DNA of 34,502 nt from Calothrix sp. MO_167.B12 (GTDB lineage Bacteria; Cyanobacteriota; Cyanobacteriia; Cyanobacteriales; Nostocaceae), in assembly GCA_030066045.1 (NCBI GenBank), contig JASJCJ010000091.1, forward strand, positions 1 through 34,502. The letters are read 5' to 3'. The notes beneath the pieces were generated by a model that was given only the letters and a program-made list of their open reading frames with translations, did no database searches and was not told where the DNA came from. The position numbers were made by a program, and so were the translations under genes. Shown here piece by piece: positions 25,414 through 34,344 of this stretch. Numbering within the stretch: the stretch's first letter is position 1; each line of letters opens with the position of its first letter.

Positions 25414-27648
25414 ATGTCACGACGCTCACGTCAAGTTGATCCTGCATACTTGCCAGCAGTCAAATCAGCTTTACAACAGAATGGCTATAGAACTCAACAG
25501 GCTCTGGCAAAAGCTCTCCAATGCAGTAGAGATACTGTGGGAAAATTTTTTCGTGGCGATCGCATTGATTTTTCTTACTTCGTTGACATTTGTGAGAAAT
25601 TAGGAATGGAATGGCAAAATATTGTTTTTAGGGAGAGAAATATTCGTCATAATCTCCCAGCACCAACCTACAACGCTTTTGTCGGTCGCGAAAAGGAGAA
25701 AACGGATTTGTTAAAGTACCTTTCTCCTGACCATGCAGCTCCTATTATTACAATTGATGGTATTGGGGGCGTAGGTAAAACCACTTTAGCAATCGAAGTT
25801 GCCTACCAATGCCTGGAAGCTAGCCAGAGAAATCTGCCGAATACACCTACATTTGATGCTATTATTTTTACTTCAGCAAAGTTGCAAAAGCTTTTTCCTA
25901 CAGGAATCTTGCCTACATCTCAAAAACAGCGTAACTTAAGCGATATTTTCCGAGAAATTGCCAGTACCTTAAAAGACGACACTATTATTACTGAAGCAAC
26001 TCCTGAAGAAGTGCTTCACTCTGTACATAAAAGCCTTGACAAGCAACGAACGTTACTACTTGTAGACAATTTAGAAACAGTAGATGACAAAGAGAATGTG
26101 CTAAGTTTTCTAGTTGATTTACCTCGCACTGTTAAGTCTATAATCACTACTCGTGAACAAAAATCTATCTACGTTAATATTCGATTAACTTCGCTTCCAG
26201 AGGCTGAGAGTTTACAGTTGATTCAGCAGGAACTGGAGGTGAAAAAAGACGACACAATTTGTCTTACAGAGGACAAACAAAGACAGCTTTATAAGGCTAC
26301 AGACGGCATTCCCATAGTCATTGTGTATGCTATTGGTCGGTTAGCAAACAGCAGGTCTTTTGAAACAGTATTACATGATTTGCAGTCTGCGGAGGGAGAT
26401 GTTGCTCATTTTATTTTTTCCCAACATGCCATCAGTTTAAGAGGACAAGCAACTCATAAAATTTTGATGGCATTAGCGATTTTTAGAGATCCTCCTGTTC
26501 GTGATGCTCTTAAAGCAGTTGCAGGGTTACAAACTAAGTCCATCTTTACATTTCAGAATGCCTTAGAACATCTACAACAAATTTCTTTAGTCATTCAAAG
26601 TAGGGATGATCGTTACAGTCAAAGTAAGGATAGTCGTTACAATATACTTCCCATAACACGTTCCTACATCCAAGCAGAAATTGATGCTGATCCAGATTTT
26701 GAAAATGGAGCACGACAACGCTGGGTAGAGTGGTATTTAAACTTCGCTAAGAAGGCTGGCGGTGTTGATTGGGGTCCTACGGAAAGTGGATATTTTCAGC
26801 TACGAGAAGAATGGGGGAACTTGATAGACGTGATTGAATGGTGTGCAGGCCAAAATGATTACAGAAATGTCACAAACTTCTGGCAACATCTTCATGAGCG
26901 TGCTTATGGTTATGGTTATTGGCGCGAGCGAATTCGTTGGATAGAATGGTTAATCGAACAAGCAGAATTGCGTGACGACTGGGTAACCTTCTTGGAGATG
27001 GCAACTAGTGCAAGTTGGTCATATATACGCCGGTATTCACCAGAGAATTCTCGAAAAGCAAGGGATTTATTGACTAGAGCTTGGGAACTTCGCAATTACG
27101 GAGATTTGAAAGTTCAAGATTTCATCGCCCACAATATTGCACAATTACATATAGTACAAGAAGAATATAATGAAGCACGCACTTGGTTGGATACTCAAGA
27201 GCAAATTATACGTGATGCTGATATGAAAAATCGTTATCGTATTCGACGTTTAATAACTGTTTCATATAGTAGAGCCGAAATATTTTTTCTTGAACAACAG
27301 TATGACCAAGCTAATCAGCTATTCCAAGAAGTGAAGAGTCAAGCAATAGAAATTGAGTGGCACCGTTATAGCAATTATGCACAAAATTGGTTAGCTGATA
27401 TTGCAATCATAAAAGGTAAACTTGATGAAGCAGAAAAGCTACTGAATAGAGGTTTACCTGTAGCTGAAAAAAATAATCTCAAAAGGCGAATTGTTTGTTA
27501 CCAAATTTCTTATGCACGTTTAGAGAAAGCAAAAGGCAATTTAGAGAAAGCTCGTCAATGGGCAGAACAAGCACTTGATGGTTTTAATCAGCTTGGCATG
27601 GCAAGAGAAGCAGAAGGGGTTCAATCTCTTCTTACTAGACTAAGATAG
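25414..27648 (+). CDS. STAND NTPase: HTH domain, NB-ARC ATPase, TPR repeats
   Basis: 744 residues. Residues about 8-75 form a HTH-like domain (LPAVKSALQQNGYRTQQALA, SRDTVGKFFRG, FVDICEKLGMEWQNI), of a type often placed before NB-ARC domains in cyanobacteria. The NB-ARC core starts at FVGREKE (89-95): Walker A GIGGVGKTT (116-124), Walker B LLLVDN (214-219), sensor 1 SIITTRE (242-248), GxP motif GIPIVI (298-303). A winged-helix stretch follows, then helical TPR-like repeats from about 540 to the end (YDQANQLFQEV, LDEAEKLLNRGLPVAEKNN, LEKARQWAEQALDGF). Such proteins are ligand-sensing switches; some relatives defend against phage. No catalytic effector domain is visible, so output may run through the HTH domain. 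A short internal duplication (SRDDRY, SKDSRY) is seen near residue 405. Confidence 0.88.
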   Translation: MSRRSRQVDPAYLPAVKSALQQNGYRTQQALAKALQCSRDTVGKFFRGDRIDFSYFVDICEKLGMEWQNIVFRERNIRHNLPAPTYNAFVGREKEKTDLLKYLSPDHAAPIITIDGIGGVGKTTLAIEVAYQCLEASQRNLPNTPTFDAIIFTSAKLQKLFPTGILPTSQKQRNLSDIFREIASTLKDDTIITEATPEEVLHSVHKSLDKQRTLLLVDNLETVDDKENVLSFLVDLPRTVKSIITTREQKSIYVNIRLTSLPEAESLQLIQQELEVKKDDTICLTEDKQRQLYKATDGIPIVIVYAIGRLANSRSFETVLHDLQSAEGDVAHFIFSQHAISLRGQATHKILMALAIFRDPPVRDALKAVAGLQTKSIFTFQNALEHLQQISLVIQSRDDRYSQSKDSRYNILPITRSYIQAEIDADPDFENGARQRWVEWYLNFAKKAGGVDWGPTESGYFQLREEWGNLIDVIEWCAGQNDYRNVTNFWQHLHERAYGYGYWRERIRWIEWLIEQAELRDDWVTFLEMATSASWSYIRRYSPENSRKARDLLTRAWELRNYGDLKVQDFIAHNIAQLHIVQEEYNEARTWLDTQEQIIRDADMKNRYRIRRLITVSYSRAEIFFLEQQYDQANQLFQEVKSQAIEIEWHRYSNYAQNWLADIAIIKGKLDEAEKLLNRGLPVAEKNNLKRRIVCYQISYARLEKAKGNLEKARQWAEQALDGFNQLGMAREAEGVQSLLTRLR

Positions 27649-28129
27649 GATTACATAATTATATTTCTCTGAGTTTCTCCAAACCACAAGATAGAGAAAG
27701 TCCCCAAAACTTTTATCTGGCAATAAATTGAAAGTTTTAAACTGGGTTTAAGGTACTCATGTAAGCGATAGAACTATAAAGAAAGATTAAGGAAACAAAA
27801 TGTAGCGATCAGCAATGTGGTAATCATAACCGAAGTAAGGGTATTAATTTTATCTTGTGAACTATGTCATCCCCACTATTGATAATATTTCTAATACCAA
27901 ATCAAAAAATGTTTGCAATAGATCCAACTGTAGGGGTGCAATGCTTGCACCCTCCAGCCAATTATGTGTTGTATTCTTTTTTCAAATAGGTATAACAGTT
28001 AGCGAAGACCAAAAATTACTGGAATTAATTTTTCAGTATAATTTATGTCTTAATAAATAGAAACAATTAAGTTATTATACTGTGTGACACCCTAGGGTGC
28101 GGAATGTGGGATATAATTTTAGGCTCAGA
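27649..28129. other. Spacer between STAND ATPase and glycosyltransferase
   Basis: AT-rich and without a convincing gene. A dispersed hairpin, GGGTGCAA-TGC-TTGCACCC (27935-27952), sits inside a 67-codon open frame that I take as non-coding. Confidence 0.6.
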
Positions 28130-29446
28130 ATGGATAATTTGATTAATCACAAAAAACTTCCTAACAAATTACTCTTTGATCGACATAGAATTGCCATAAT
28201 TTCCGATCATGGCGATCCTTCTACAGAAACTGGTGTAGAAGAGGCAGGTGGTCAAAGTGTTTATGTTCGTCAATTGGGTGAAATACTGCCGACTTTCGGC
28301 TGGTGGGTAGATATATTTACTCGCAAGATCAACAAAGAAGACCCTGCGATCGTTCAAAATTCTCCTTACTGTCGCACGATCCGTTTAGTTGCAGGTCCAG
28401 AAAAGTTTATTCCTAGGGATCATATTTTTGATTATATGCCTCAATTTGTTGCAGCATTTGAGGCTTTTAGAAAGCAAGAAAACATATACTACCCAATAGT
28501 TCATACAAACTATTGGCTTTCAGCCTGGATTGGTCTGGAATTAAAAAATCTCACTAACATTAAGTTAGTTCATACTTATCTCTCTTTAGGTATAGTTAAA
28601 TACGAAACTTCTTTAAAGTACAAAACCTTGACTCAGCTACCTGAAATTGCAGGAACTCGACTAAGAGTTGAGCAGCAGATTCTTGAACAAGCAGATTGTG
28701 TAGTTGTAAATAGTCTGCAAGAGAAAGAAGACCTGCGTAATCTAGTTTCTCAAAAGGGATGTATGGAGCTTATTCCTTTGGGAACAAATATTGACCTTTT
28801 TCATCCAATACTGAAGTCAGAAGCCCGAACTAAGTTAGGATTAAAACAAACTGAACAAATTGTTTTGTATGTGGGACGATTTGATCCTCGCAAAGGTATA
28901 GAGACAATGGTTCGAGCCTGCGCGAGGTCTAAAACTCGATTGACGGGCGATCTAAGATTGGTAATTGTGGGAGGAAGTTGCCCGGATCGCATAGATGGCT
29001 CAGAACGTAAGCGAATTGAGCAAATTGTTCAAGAAGTAGGACTTTCAGAAAGAACTTTATTTGTTGGTCGAGTTGACCACGATATGTTGCCTTTTTACTA
29101 CGCCTGTGCGGATGTGTGTGTAATACCCAGTCACTATGAACTGTTCGGTCTAGTCGCAATAGAAGCTATGGCTTGCGGTACTCCAGTTGTCGCTTCAGAT
29201 GTTGGTGGTTTAAAGTACACGGTTATACATGAGGAAACTGGCTTGTTAGTACCTCCCCAGAATATTGAATTATTTACTGAAGCGATCGACCGGATTTTAA
29301 CAAATAAGGTTTGGGCTAAACAGTTGAGTATCAATGCCTCTAACCGAGTAAATAAATATTTTAGTTTGGCAAAAACAGTTGGTCATTTGAACAGCCTTTA
29401 TAAGAAATTGCTAACTCAAAAAGTAGAACTAACAGTTATAAGCTAA
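28130..29446 (+). CDS. GT4-family glycosyltransferase, sucrose-phosphate-synthase-like
   Basis: About 438 residues from ATG 28130, with AGG eight bases upstream; an upstream GTG (28097) is possible. GT-B fold: N-terminal glycine loop in EEAGGQSVYVRQLGEILP with VDIFTRK, central HTNYWLSAWIGLELK, and C-terminal YVGRFDPRKGIETMV, then HYELFGLVAIEAMACGTPVV, which contains the E-x7-E nucleotide-sugar motif. The AGGQSVYVRQLG and HTNYWLS segments resemble the synthase half of sucrose-phosphate synthases and related GT4 enzymes. The fructokinase-like gene 16 bp downstream fits sucrose or related sugar metabolism. Acceptor and donor cannot be read from sequence; a polysaccharide glycosyltransferase is the alternative. 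Confidence 0.85.
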   Translation: MDNLINHKKLPNKLLFDRHRIAIISDHGDPSTETGVEEAGGQSVYVRQLGEILPTFGWWVDIFTRKINKEDPAIVQNSPYCRTIRLVAGPEKFIPRDHIFDYMPQFVAAFEAFRKQENIYYPIVHTNYWLSAWIGLELKNLTNIKLVHTYLSLGIVKYETSLKYKTLTQLPEIAGTRLRVEQQILEQADCVVVNSLQEKEDLRNLVSQKGCMELIPLGTNIDLFHPILKSEARTKLGLKQTEQIVLYVGRFDPRKGIETMVRACARSKTRLTGDLRLVIVGGSCPDRIDGSERKRIEQIVQEVGLSERTLFVGRVDHDMLPFYYACADVCVIPSHYELFGLVAIEAMACGTPVVASDVGGLKYTVIHEETGLLVPPQNIELFTEAIDRILTNKVWAKQLSINASNRVNKYFSLAKTVGHLNSLYKKLLTQKVELTVIS

Positions 29447-29462
29447 TGCAATCGAGTCATTT

Positions 29463-30452
29463 ATGAAAAAAATTAGTGTCATCTGCATGGGTGAAATGTT
29501 ATTTGATTGTTTTTCTAGACAACCTGAAAAATTTTTCAAAAAAGTTACATCTTGGCAGTATTTTCCAGGTGGGGCACCAGCTAATACGGCTTGTGCTTTG
29601 GTAAAATTAGGTATTCCTACTGCTTTTATTGGTTGTATAGCTAAAGATAAGCAAGGAGAACTATTGATAAATTTACTAAAAGAATCTGGAGTAGATTGTA
29701 CAGGTGTGCAGCGTCATCATACAGCACCTACAAGAAATATCTATTTGCTTAGGGACGAAATAGGTAGCTCCAAGTTCGTTGGATTTGGTGGTGGTAACTC
29801 AGCAGAATTTGCTGATGCTTATCTCTGTGCTGAATTATTACCTATCTCTTTGTTTAAAGAAGTAGATTGGCTGGTTTTGGGAACTTTGGAACTTGCTTAT
29901 CCTAAAAGTAGGGAAGCAATTTACAAGGCGATTAGTTTAGCAAAGTTGTATGATACACAAGTTTTCGTCGATATAAACTGGGAGCCAATGTTTTGGGAAG
30001 AAATAGACAATCCTTTTCAAGAAATATTGGATTTCATGAAATATGTAAATTTTCTCAAGTTAACTGTTGATGAAGCACAATTGTTATTTAAAACTACCGA
30101 TCCCAAAGCAATTGCTCAATCCTTTAGCAATCTTAAAGGTGTGTTAATAACTGCAAATGAAAGAGGTTGCAGTTATTATATGGGAGAAAATGAAGGCAAT
30201 TTACCTGCCTTTTCTGTTAATGTTCAAGATACTAAAGGAGCAGGAGATGCTTTCAACGCGGGAATAATTTTTCAGATACTCAAATATGGCATTTACTGTT
30301 TGACTAATCCAGAAATCATCAAGGAAATTGTTACCTATGCTAGTGCTGTAGGAGCAATTACGACAACTAAATTAGGAGCAATTAAAGCTCAACCCACATT
30401 TGTTGAAGTCGAAGATTTCTTACGTAGCCATTGCTTAAGGAACGCGGATTAA
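29463..30452 (+). CDS. PfkB-family carbohydrate kinase, fructokinase-like
   Basis: 329 residues, standard ribokinase/PfkB length. The N-terminal motif MGEMLFDCF (9-17), substrate glycines FPGGAPANTACALVKLG (34-50) and the C-terminal ATP/anion-hole motif DTKGAGDAFNAG (256-267) with catalytic D262 are all present. The GEMLxD and GGAPAN combination is typical of fructokinases. Together with the preceding glycosyltransferase it forms a two-gene operon; release and rephosphorylation of fructose from sucrose is the plausible link (inference). The coding DNA is more AT-rich than in the pilus operon. Confidence 0.9.
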   Translation: MKKISVICMGEMLFDCFSRQPEKFFKKVTSWQYFPGGAPANTACALVKLGIPTAFIGCIAKDKQGELLINLLKESGVDCTGVQRHHTAPTRNIYLLRDEIGSSKFVGFGGGNSAEFADAYLCAELLPISLFKEVDWLVLGTLELAYPKSREAIYKAISLAKLYDTQVFVDINWEPMFWEEIDNPFQEILDFMKYVNFLKLTVDEAQLLFKTTDPKAIAQSFSNLKGVLITANERGCSYYMGENEGNLPAFSVNVQDTKGAGDAFNAGIIFQILKYGIYCLTNPEIIKEIVTYASAVGAITTTKLGAIKAQPTFVEVEDFLRSHCLRNAD

Positions 30453-30677
30453 ATAAAGTCACTAGATTGACAACTTTTGAGATTGGATGAAATAATAAGG
30501 GTTTCAGGTTATTTCTAAACTAAAAAGTGCAATTCCCTTAGGGGTATGAAGCTTAAAAAACTTGCATTGATAATTTTTTCTGGTAAAAAGAATAGAAAAA
30601 ATCAGGGATAAAACAGTTTCCTGTTATCTGTTAAAAGTTCCCTACCCTTACCCAAAGACTTTTTTCGCAAGCTCTAT

Positions 30678-31055
30678 CTACAATCCTGTTTGCTCTTTAT
30701 GGGTTAACTTACCATCGGTAAAAGTTGCAGTGATTTTAGAACCATCAAGATTTTTCCAAATAAATACTCTATTTATGGTAGTACGTTTGGTCTCAGTGCC
30801 ACCACCACCTAAACTACCCTGTACTTGTACTAGCAACATTCCCAATCTCAATTTTTCATAGTCCACAAGAGTATATTGACGAGTTTGGGTAGGTAGTGGC
30901 GGGTTCTTTTGTGTAGGTTTATAATTTATTCCAATACCAATACCAATAACAAATACGATTGCAATTACTACAAGTAAACGATCGCTTGAGTTTGCTAAAA
31001 TAGACAGTAGAGAGCTAACGTCTATCCCAAAGACGTTGAAGTTATGATTTTTCAT
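30678..31055 (-). CDS. Small membrane protein with BLIP/SmpA-like domain
   Basis: 125 residues. A single membrane helix (about 27-45, LLVVIAIVFVIGIGIGINY) is followed by a Pro/Gln linker and a compact domain reading YEKLRLGMLLVQVQGSLGGG, VFIWKNLDGSKITATFTDGK and LTHKEQTGL. This is the repeat unit of the beta-lactamase-inhibitor-protein/SmpA-OmlA fold (the LxxGMxxxQVxxxLGxGG motif). Related cyanobacterial genes are common and uncharacterised. No sign that it inhibits beta-lactamase. It is convergent with the kinase gene, 225 bp apart. Confidence 0.75.
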   Translation of the reverse strand: MKNHNFNVFGIDVSSLLSILANSSDRLLVVIAIVFVIGIGIGINYKPTQKNPPLPTQTRQYTLVDYEKLRLGMLLVQVQGSLGGGGTETKRTTINRVFIWKNLDGSKITATFTDGKLTHKEQTGL

Positions 31056-31087
31056 TTTTAGTTCTCAGTTGATAGTTTTATGTTTTT

Positions 31088-31171
31088 GGCTGAGTACCAG
31101 TCAGCCTGAGACAATTTGACCATTCCTCTTAATAGCCTTTGGTTGAGTACCAGTCAGCCAAAGGCTATTAA
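31088..31171. repeat. Two hairpins sharing the same apical stem and loop
   Basis: Hairpin 1 (31088-31106): GGCTGA-GTACCAG-TCAGCC. Hairpin 2 (31129-31171): the 18-bp stem TTAATAGCCTTTGGTTGA pairs with its partner around the identical GTACCAG loop, with one G-T pair. They lie upstream of the BLIP-like gene, so they could be in its 5' leader or be a duplicated repeat. Confidence 0.8.
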
Positions 31172-32102
31172 CAAAATGGGTATTAATAATTTAGGACTCA
31201 GCACCAACGACTCATTTACATATGATTATTGATTAGCCCTTGCAGATAAACCCTGATAAACTTAAAAACTCATAAAAAAGGAAAAGAGTAAAAATATTGA
31301 TTTTGTACACAAATTATTTTTAATCTTTTCATTTCAAGAAAAGTATATCTATAAGCACATTTTGACAGTATTCGTCATTTCCCTGAAGTTTTTAGGGGTG
31401 AGACTCCACATACACGTAAAAATACGGAAAAGGTTTTTAGAAAATGCAAATAAATTAATAAAGAATTAAAATTTCACTTGCAATATACCAAAAAATACTT
31501 AATCTATATAGTGTTTGATTGTAATTTAAAATATATATTTTTTAAAATTTTCTATGTATTATCCGTATATTTATTGCCCAAGCATTGAAAAACTGTAAGT
31601 ATTGTTGGGTATAAATTTTGGAATGGCAAAATGTACTTAGAGAATGTTTTAAGCGATGGAGATATTGTAGCAAAAGTTACTATTTTGAGGTGAAATATTA
31701 AGGAAATCAGTAGTTTGCGATCCTCTGATGCTGATGACACTTGCAGCAACTCCGATAACAGGAAGCGGAGCCTCCAAACCCTGGTTACTAGGCTGAAATT
31801 TGTAGTGCGGGCATCTTGCCCGCTTTGTATGTAACGTCAATTTTCAGATTATGTGGTTTATGAAAATAATCTCACCTGTTACCAAGTCAGAGGGCGCAAG
31901 CATTGCGCCCCTACGGTAAATATGGTGTGGGACAAATATTCTCATCACATCCGTTGATGATGAATTGTCAGTTGCTGTGGTAATTCTGGAAATCTCCTTA
32001 TTCCGCCACGTTACTCCTATCCCGCCCAAAGATTACTGATTAAAAAACCGCTCCAGGCGCAGAGAACACAGAGGACAGAAAGGTTTAGGAGATAGGTATA
32101 AA
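31172..32102. other. Long AT-rich spacer
   Basis: No gene supported; the short frames here lack motifs and starts. Two dispersed hairpins are seen: GCGGGCA-TCT-TGCCCGC (31807-31823) and GGGCGCAA-GCA-TTGCGCCC (31892-31910). 31240-31600 is very AT-rich and otherwise featureless to me. Confidence 0.6.
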
Positions 32103-32168
32103 GATCCCCGACTTCTTCAATAAATATCCGCACATTATAGGGATTTGTAGGATAGAAGTCGGGGATCT
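32103..32168. repeat. AGATCCCCGACTTCT inverted repeat
   Basis: AGATCCCCGACTTCT at 32103-32117 is complementary to AGAAGTCGGGGATCT at 32154-32168, with a 36-bp interior. The arm is related to the palindrome at 24657-24689. Confidence 0.8.
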
Positions 32169-32210
32169 AAGCATCGGGATCTAAGGATTCAAGATGAAAT
32201 AAAATACAAA

Positions 32211-32292
32211 ACCTCACCCTGTCCTATCGGACATCCCTCTCCTTATTAAGGAGAGGGAAAGATTTTTACGCAGTAAAAAGCGAGGGTGAGGT
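32211..32292 (-). repeat. 82-bp MITE-like element with 10-bp terminal inverted repeats
   Basis: It begins ACCTCACCCT and ends AGGGTGAGGT, perfect inverted ends. It contains the CTCTCCTTATTAAGGAGAG palindrome. 32237-32292 is identical (inverted) to 21608-21663. It sits 6 bp from the stop codon of the GNAT-like gene. Confidence 0.8.
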
Positions 32293-32298
32293 GACGAC

Positions 32299-33471
32299 TC
32301 ATTTTTGACTGAAAGGCAATTCTGCATTAATGCCATCAATTTCCTCCTGTTCCAACTCATTCACTTCACCGATGTAAGCACATAAAATATGCTGCAAGCG
32401 ATCGCTATAAAAACGGTGTAAACTATGATTGGGTTTAGCAGGGAAACCGCGACGTTTTTTATGTCTTCCCCCAGCACCAGGATCGAATAGTTGCATATTG
32501 TTTGCGATCGCCCAGTCAATGGGTGCATAATAACAAGCATTAAAATGTAGGTTATTTATTTCCTGAAAGCTTCCCCAATAACGCCCATACAAGCGCTCCT
32601 CTTTAAATATGCAGAAAGACATTCCTAAGGGTTGACGCTCGTCATGCTCGCTGTAAGCAGCTACCAACAGAAGCCGGTGACGATAGTTATGTAATAGTTC
32701 AAAAAATCTCTTAGTTAGGTACTTACTTCCCCACCAACCAAACTTGTCACAGGTGTCGGCGTAGAAATCATACATTAACTCTAACAAAGAATTGGAAATG
32801 CGATCGCCAGTTAAGCTTTGTAGTTGTAAACCAGCTTTCCCCATCGCCTTGCGTTCCCGCTTGATATTACGACGTTGGTTGGCATTAAATACAGCTAGGT
32901 AGTCATCAAAGTCGTTAAATCCCAGATTTTCCCAGATATAGCTGTGGTGTAACCAAGCAGTAAAACCTTGATTTTCAATTAATGGTTTCCATTGAGGATC
33001 GACAAATAGGAAATGACAACCACTTAAACGGTGTTTGATACAGAAAGCATCTATTTCATGTACCATCATCGCCGTAATTTCTGCCTCATCTTCCCCTGGT
33101 GCAATCAAAAATCGATAACCTTCCACCGGGGTAAAAGGAGACATCCCCAACATTTTGGGATAATAATCTACCCCCAAACGTTCCGCTAAATTAGCCCATT
33201 GATGGTCAAAGACAAACTCACCGTAACTGTGTCCCTTAATATATAAGGGAGCCGCAGCAATTAGGTTTTTTTCCCGCCATAGTGTTAAATGGTTAGGTAG
33301 CCAACCATTTCTTGCGATCGCACTACCAGATACTTCTAAATTATACAGCCACTCCCACTCTAAAAATGGAGTTTTTAACGGCATTGCCAAAGCATCCCAA
33401 GCTGATTGGGGAATTTCAGCAATTTTTTGTGTCCAAGCAACAGAGTAACTAGGCTTTGTTTTTTCCACCAT
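32299..33471 (-). CDS. GNAT/FemAB-like peptidoglycan-biosynthesis-type N-acyltransferase
   Basis: 390 residues of a double acyltransferase fold known as the COG3146 group. Visible are TPFLEWEWLYNLEVSGSAIA near the start, GEFVFDHQWANLAERLG, YYPKMLGMSPFTPVEGYRFL, the repeated HxxF region SGCHFLFVD, and FNANQRRNIKRERKAMGKAG. The end reads FDPGAGGRHKKRRGFPAKPN. The family is annotated as possibly related to peptidoglycan synthesis because of similarity to FemAB aminoacyltransferases, but its substrate is unproven. Single gene, ATG start, with TAATAAG repeats just upstream (33484-33510). Confidence 0.85.
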   Translation of the reverse strand: MVEKTKPSYSVAWTQKIAEIPQSAWDALAMPLKTPFLEWEWLYNLEVSGSAIARNGWLPNHLTLWREKNLIAAAPLYIKGHSYGEFVFDHQWANLAERLGVDYYPKMLGMSPFTPVEGYRFLIAPGEDEAEITAMMVHEIDAFCIKHRLSGCHFLFVDPQWKPLIENQGFTAWLHHSYIWENLGFNDFDDYLAVFNANQRRNIKRERKAMGKAGLQLQSLTGDRISNSLLELMYDFYADTCDKFGWWGSKYLTKRFFELLHNYRHRLLLVAAYSEHDERQPLGMSFCIFKEERLYGRYWGSFQEINNLHFNACYYAPIDWAIANNMQLFDPGAGGRHKKRRGFPAKPNHSLHRFYSDRLQHILCAYIGEVNELEQEEIDGINAELPFSQK

Positions 33472-33483
33472 TGTGGTTTATCC

Positions 33484-33510
33484 AAGTAATAAGTAATAAG
33501 TAATAAAGAA
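33484..33510. repeat. AGTAATA heptamer repeats upstream of the GNAT-like gene
   Basis: Three to four units of the same heptamer as at 19344-19394, within the presumed promoter region of the GNAT-like gene. Confidence 0.75.
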
Positions 33511-33681
33511 TTAAATCCTCTCGCTATGAATGGAATAAACAAGTAAAATCATCTTCCCTTCTGCCTTCTGACTTATAAGTGAGGAGTTAGGAGTTAGGAG
33601 TGAGTTGAGGAAAATCATTTTCATGCTTGATGGTGAAATTTTTTCATCGGGACTGCCTTCTGCCTTATTTTTTCAGAGTAA

Positions 33682-34332
33682 TCACCCGGACTCGATATTA
33701 TTTACTAGTGACTTTTGACTTTTGACTTTTGACTTGCGCGTAGCGCTATACCAATTATGTACGTGCAGTGATAATTCTGGGAAAAATTCCAGAAAATCTG
33801 CTGACAAATCATGATAGTGTGCCTTCAATTCATTAATTCCATGATGCAATGAAAAATCCCTTTGCCGACGGGCGGATAATTTTTGTGATATCCTCCTTAA
33901 GGTATTTTCCACACCTGTAATTTGCTGGTAAGCACCCAACCAATCTTCCCTCGACATCCGACGAATAATATCCCTCACTGCTGGGGGTAGTTCTCCCCTA
34001 TAGGCTTGGAAGGATTGATAAATTTCAGCAGTAAATACTTCTAAAGGTTGTGGGGAAAAACAAGACCAATTTTTTGCTAAAAAATGGTCATAAAAAACAT
34101 CTACCAGGATGCCGGAAAATCTTCTATATTGTGTATTGAGACGCTGTTTACTGCGACGCACAATATCATGACTATCAGTAAATATATCGATACTTTGATG
34201 GCACTCAATGCCGCGATGGATACCATCGTTTAAATCCCGACGTGCCACTCCTTTGACTAAATCAGCAACTAGATTTCCCAAACGACTTTCAATATTGCGT
34301 TCAGATAACAATAAGTGGGCTAGCCAGTTCAT
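33682..34332 (-). CDS. ACP phosphodiesterase (AcpH/YajB)-like protein
   Basis: 216 residues from ATG 34330-34332. MNWLAHLLLSE with GNLVADLVKG is the AcpH family start, followed by GIECHQSIDIFTDSHDIVRR, RRFSGILVDVFYDHFLAKNW and a C-terminal helical region. The family removes the phosphopantetheine arm from acyl carrier protein; HD-like metal residues (H25-type CHQSID, DVFYDHFLA) are kept. An upstream GTG (34395) would add residues encoded by the hairpin cluster at 34345-34431 and is rejected. The last 17 residues (ATRKSKVKSQKSL...) come from TTTTGAC repeats and are not part of the fold. Confidence 0.85.
   Translation of the reverse strand: MNWLAHLLLSERNIESRLGNLVADLVKGVARRDLNDGIHRGIECHQSIDIFTDSHDIVRRSKQRLNTQYRRFSGILVDVFYDHFLAKNWSCFSPQPLEVFTAEIYQSFQAYRGELPPAVRDIIRRMSREDWLGAYQQITGVENTLRRISQKLSARRQRDFSLHHGINELKAHYHDLSADFLEFFPELSLHVHNWYSATRKSKVKSQKSLVNNIESG
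33704..33736. repeat. TTTTGAC heptamer array in the acpH 3' end
   Basis: Four TTTTGAC units; on the coding strand they read as KSKVKSQKS near the C-terminus of the AcpH-like protein. Confidence 0.85.
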
Positions 34333-34344
34333 AATTTCATCTAA

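Noticed and set aside
27857-28060. 67-codon plus-strand frame before the glycosyltransferase
   Set aside because: It runs through a dispersed hairpin repeat and has no domain features.
31552-32029. Three short minus-strand frames in the AT-rich spacer
   Set aside because: Low complexity, no motifs, and two cross dispersed hairpin repeats.
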